Source: Actinorhabdospora filicis (GTDB lineage: Bacteria; Actinomycetota; Actinomycetes; Mycobacteriales; Micromonosporaceae). Taken from it: a stretch of 64,000 bases of DNA. The position numbers and the translations under genes were made by a program. Shown one piece after another: positions 62,574 to 64,000 of the stretch. How positions within the stretch are numbered: position 1 is the stretch's first letter; the number at the start of each line of letters is the position of its first letter. The stretch is taken from contig NZ_BSTX01000002.1 of NCBI RefSeq assembly GCF_030269765.1, positions 1 to 64,000 on the forward strand, written 5' to 3'. The notes beneath the pieces are model-generated. The model had not been told where the DNA came from. It saw nothing but the letters and a program-made list of their open reading frames with translations, and searched no databases.

Positions 62574-63975
62574 CCAGCGGCAGCGCCACCCGCACGGTGG
62601 TGCCCACCCCCGGCGCGCCCTCGATCGACACCGTTCCCCGGTGCGCGGCCACGATGGACGCCACGATCGCCAGGCCCAGTCCCGAGCCGCCGGTGGCCCG
62701 CGAGCGCGAGGGATCGGCGCGGTAGAGCCGGTCGAAGGCGCGCGCCCGGTGCTCCCGGCTCATTCCGGGGCCGTCGTCGGCGACGATGAGGACGCCCATG
62801 CCGTCCTCGGTGGACACCGTCACGCTCACCGCGGTGCCCGGCGGGGTGTGTTGTCGCGCGTTGGCCAGGAGGTTGGCGGCGACCTGGCGCAGCCGCGCGT
62901 CGTCCCCGGCGACCGTGACGCCGGGGGCGAGGACCGAGGTGATCACCCGCTCGGCGTCCACGGCGCGGGCGTCGTCGACGGAGTCGGCGACCACGGCGGT
63001 CAGGTCGCAGGGTCCGCGCTCCAGGCCCGACTCCTGGTCGAGGCGGGCCAGCAGGAGCATGTCGTCGACGAGGGAGGCCATCCGCAGGCTCTCGGCGCGC
63101 ACCCGGCTCATCGCCCGGTCCAGCGCGGGTTTCTCGCTGACCCCGCCGGCCTCGTACAGCTCGGCGTAGCCGCCGATGGTGGCCAGCGGGGTGCGCAGCT
63201 CGTGGGAGGCGTCGGCGACGAAGCGGCGCAGCCGCTCCTGCTGGGCGTCGCGGTCGGTGATGGCGCCGACCAGCCGCGAGACCATCGCGTCCAGCGCGGC
63301 CCCGAGCCGGGCGAGCTCGCCGCGGTCGCCGGAGGGCCCGACGCGGCGGCCGAGGTCGCCGTCGGCGATGGCGGCGGCGGTGTCGATCATCCGGTCCACC
63401 GGGCGCAGGCCGTTGCGGGTGATCATCAGGGCGGCCAGCACGCCCACCACGACGACCGCGCCGATGGTGAGGCCGAGGGTGGTGGTGAGCGTGTCGCGGA
63501 CGGCGTCGACGTCGGTGGTCGGGACGGCCAGCAGGACGGTTCCCTCGATCACCTCCGCGCCGTCGCGGATGAACACGGCCCGCTGGTTCAGGCGCATGAT
63601 CCGGTAGCCGATCTCGCCGTCGGCGCTGGCGGCCGAGGCGGGCGTGCCGATCTCGGGCAGGGTGGCGGGCAGTACGGGCAGCGCCAGCGGCTCGGAGTAG
63701 TACCCGGCCTTCTCCGCCGAGACCACCTCGCCCGCGTCGGACAGGATGAGCACCGCCACCGACTGGTACGCCGGGCGCGCGGGGGATGCCGCGGCGGGCA
63801 TCGCCTGGCCCTTCGTCGGGCCGAATGTGGGCTGCTTGCCCAGTTCGCGCAGCTGGTCGTCGACGCGGGCGAGCATCGTGGAGGTGACCGCGCCGATGGC
63901 CACGACGCCGATGACGGCCGTCGCCAGGCACAGCAGCGCGCCGGTGGCCACGACCAGGCGGGTCTTGATGGTCAC
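62554..63975 (-). CDS. Sensor histidine kinase (two-component system)
   Basis: A 473-residue kinase. It has a first membrane helix (about 8-30), a periplasmic sensor (about 31-165), a second helix (about 166-188), HAMP (about 189-240), the phospho-acceptor His in DASHELRTPL, and an ATPase domain with N box NLLANARQHTP, G1 VADDGPGM and G2 GGSGLGLAI. Start is GTG 63975. The preceding base pairs at the window edge leave room for an upstream partner gene, most likely its response regulator, outside this window. Confidence 0.93.
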   Translation of the reverse strand: MTIKTRLVVATGALLCLATAVIGVVAIGAVTSTMLARVDDQLRELGKQPTFGPTKGQAMPAAASPARPAYQSVAVLILSDAGEVVSAEKAGYYSEPLALPVLPATLPEIGTPASAASADGEIGYRIMRLNQRAVFIRDGAEVIEGTVLLAVPTTDVDAVRDTLTTTLGLTIGAVVVVGVLAALMITRNGLRPVDRMIDTAAAIADGDLGRRVGPSGDRGELARLGAALDAMVSRLVGAITDRDAQQERLRRFVADASHELRTPLATIGGYAELYEAGGVSEKPALDRAMSRVRAESLRMASLVDDMLLLARLDQESGLERGPCDLTAVVADSVDDARAVDAERVITSVLAPGVTVAGDDARLRQVAANLLANARQHTPPGTAVSVTVSTEDGMGVLIVADDGPGMSREHRARAFDRLYRADPSRSRATGGSGLGLAIVASIVAAHRGTVSIEGAPGVGTTVRVALPLVSRSRE

Positions 63976-64000
63976 GGAGCCTCGCCTCCCGGGGCGCGCA

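Overview
The window is very GC-rich and densely packed, with many GTG starts, 4-base start/stop overlaps (GTGA, ATGA) and several genes that appear to lack a Shine-Dalgarno sequence. Gene content (two AfsR-type BTAD regulators, many TetR-type repressors, a FurA-KatG pair of mycobacterial type, an IrtAB-type siderophore importer, sdhCAB, WXG-like proteins) points to a filamentous or mycelial actinomycete. A finer placement cannot be made from sequence alone. I saw no rRNA, tRNA, CRISPR array, transposase or prophage gene.

Layout. 1-12.4 kb: a short UvrA-like ATPase; a TetR repressor with two operators facing a TIM-barrel protein; a frameshifted P450; a 1008-residue BTAD/AfsR regulator flanked by two genes (a DHFR-like reductase and an alpha/beta hydrolase) whose promoters carry matching 10-11 bp phased direct repeats; a TetR/DUF2306 pair around a large dyad; and a phosphotransferase. 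12.4-18.1 kb: an iron block, with irtB- and irtA-like genes (irtA cut by an in-frame TGA), their TetR regulator and a ferritin-like di-iron protein. 18.2-24.8 kb: a secreted subtilase with its TrmB/LuxR-like regulator and a perfect 27-bp palindrome between them, a membrane EEP phosphatase, and a MerR/imine-reductase-like divergent pair. 25.7-30.4 kb: a second AfsR-type regulator divergent from three ESX-like genes. 30.3-39.5 kb: MFS exporter, TIGR01777 epimerase, a 900-bp non-coding stretch with imperfect ~220-bp duplications, an orphan binding protein, a small secreted protein, FabV-type enoyl reductase, a LanC-like protein with an unknown partner, and a beta-carbonic anhydrase. 39.6-42.3 kb: furA-katG.

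44.2-51.7 kb is the most distinctive region. An IclR regulator is followed by seven same-strand genes: AfsA-like hotdog protein, ketoreductase-like SDR, ACP, active ketosynthase, a ketosynthase-like partner that has lost its triad, a FabH-like ketosynthase III and an acyl-CoA-oxidase-like flavoenzyme. Six of the seven are joined by overlaps or a 14-base gap, and the operon ends in a strong hairpin. It looks like a compact discrete (type II) acyl-chain-building system whose product I cannot name.

51.8-56.4 kb: sdhCAB with a divergent LysR gene, then a 58-residue peptide with eight cysteines. 56.6-62.6 kb: an autoregulated TetR/membrane protein pair and a five-gene sugar-transfer operon (epimerase, GT2, DUF2064, methyltransferase, GT87-like). 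The window ends with a sensor histidine kinase. Strong hairpins separate most convergent gene pairs in the second half.
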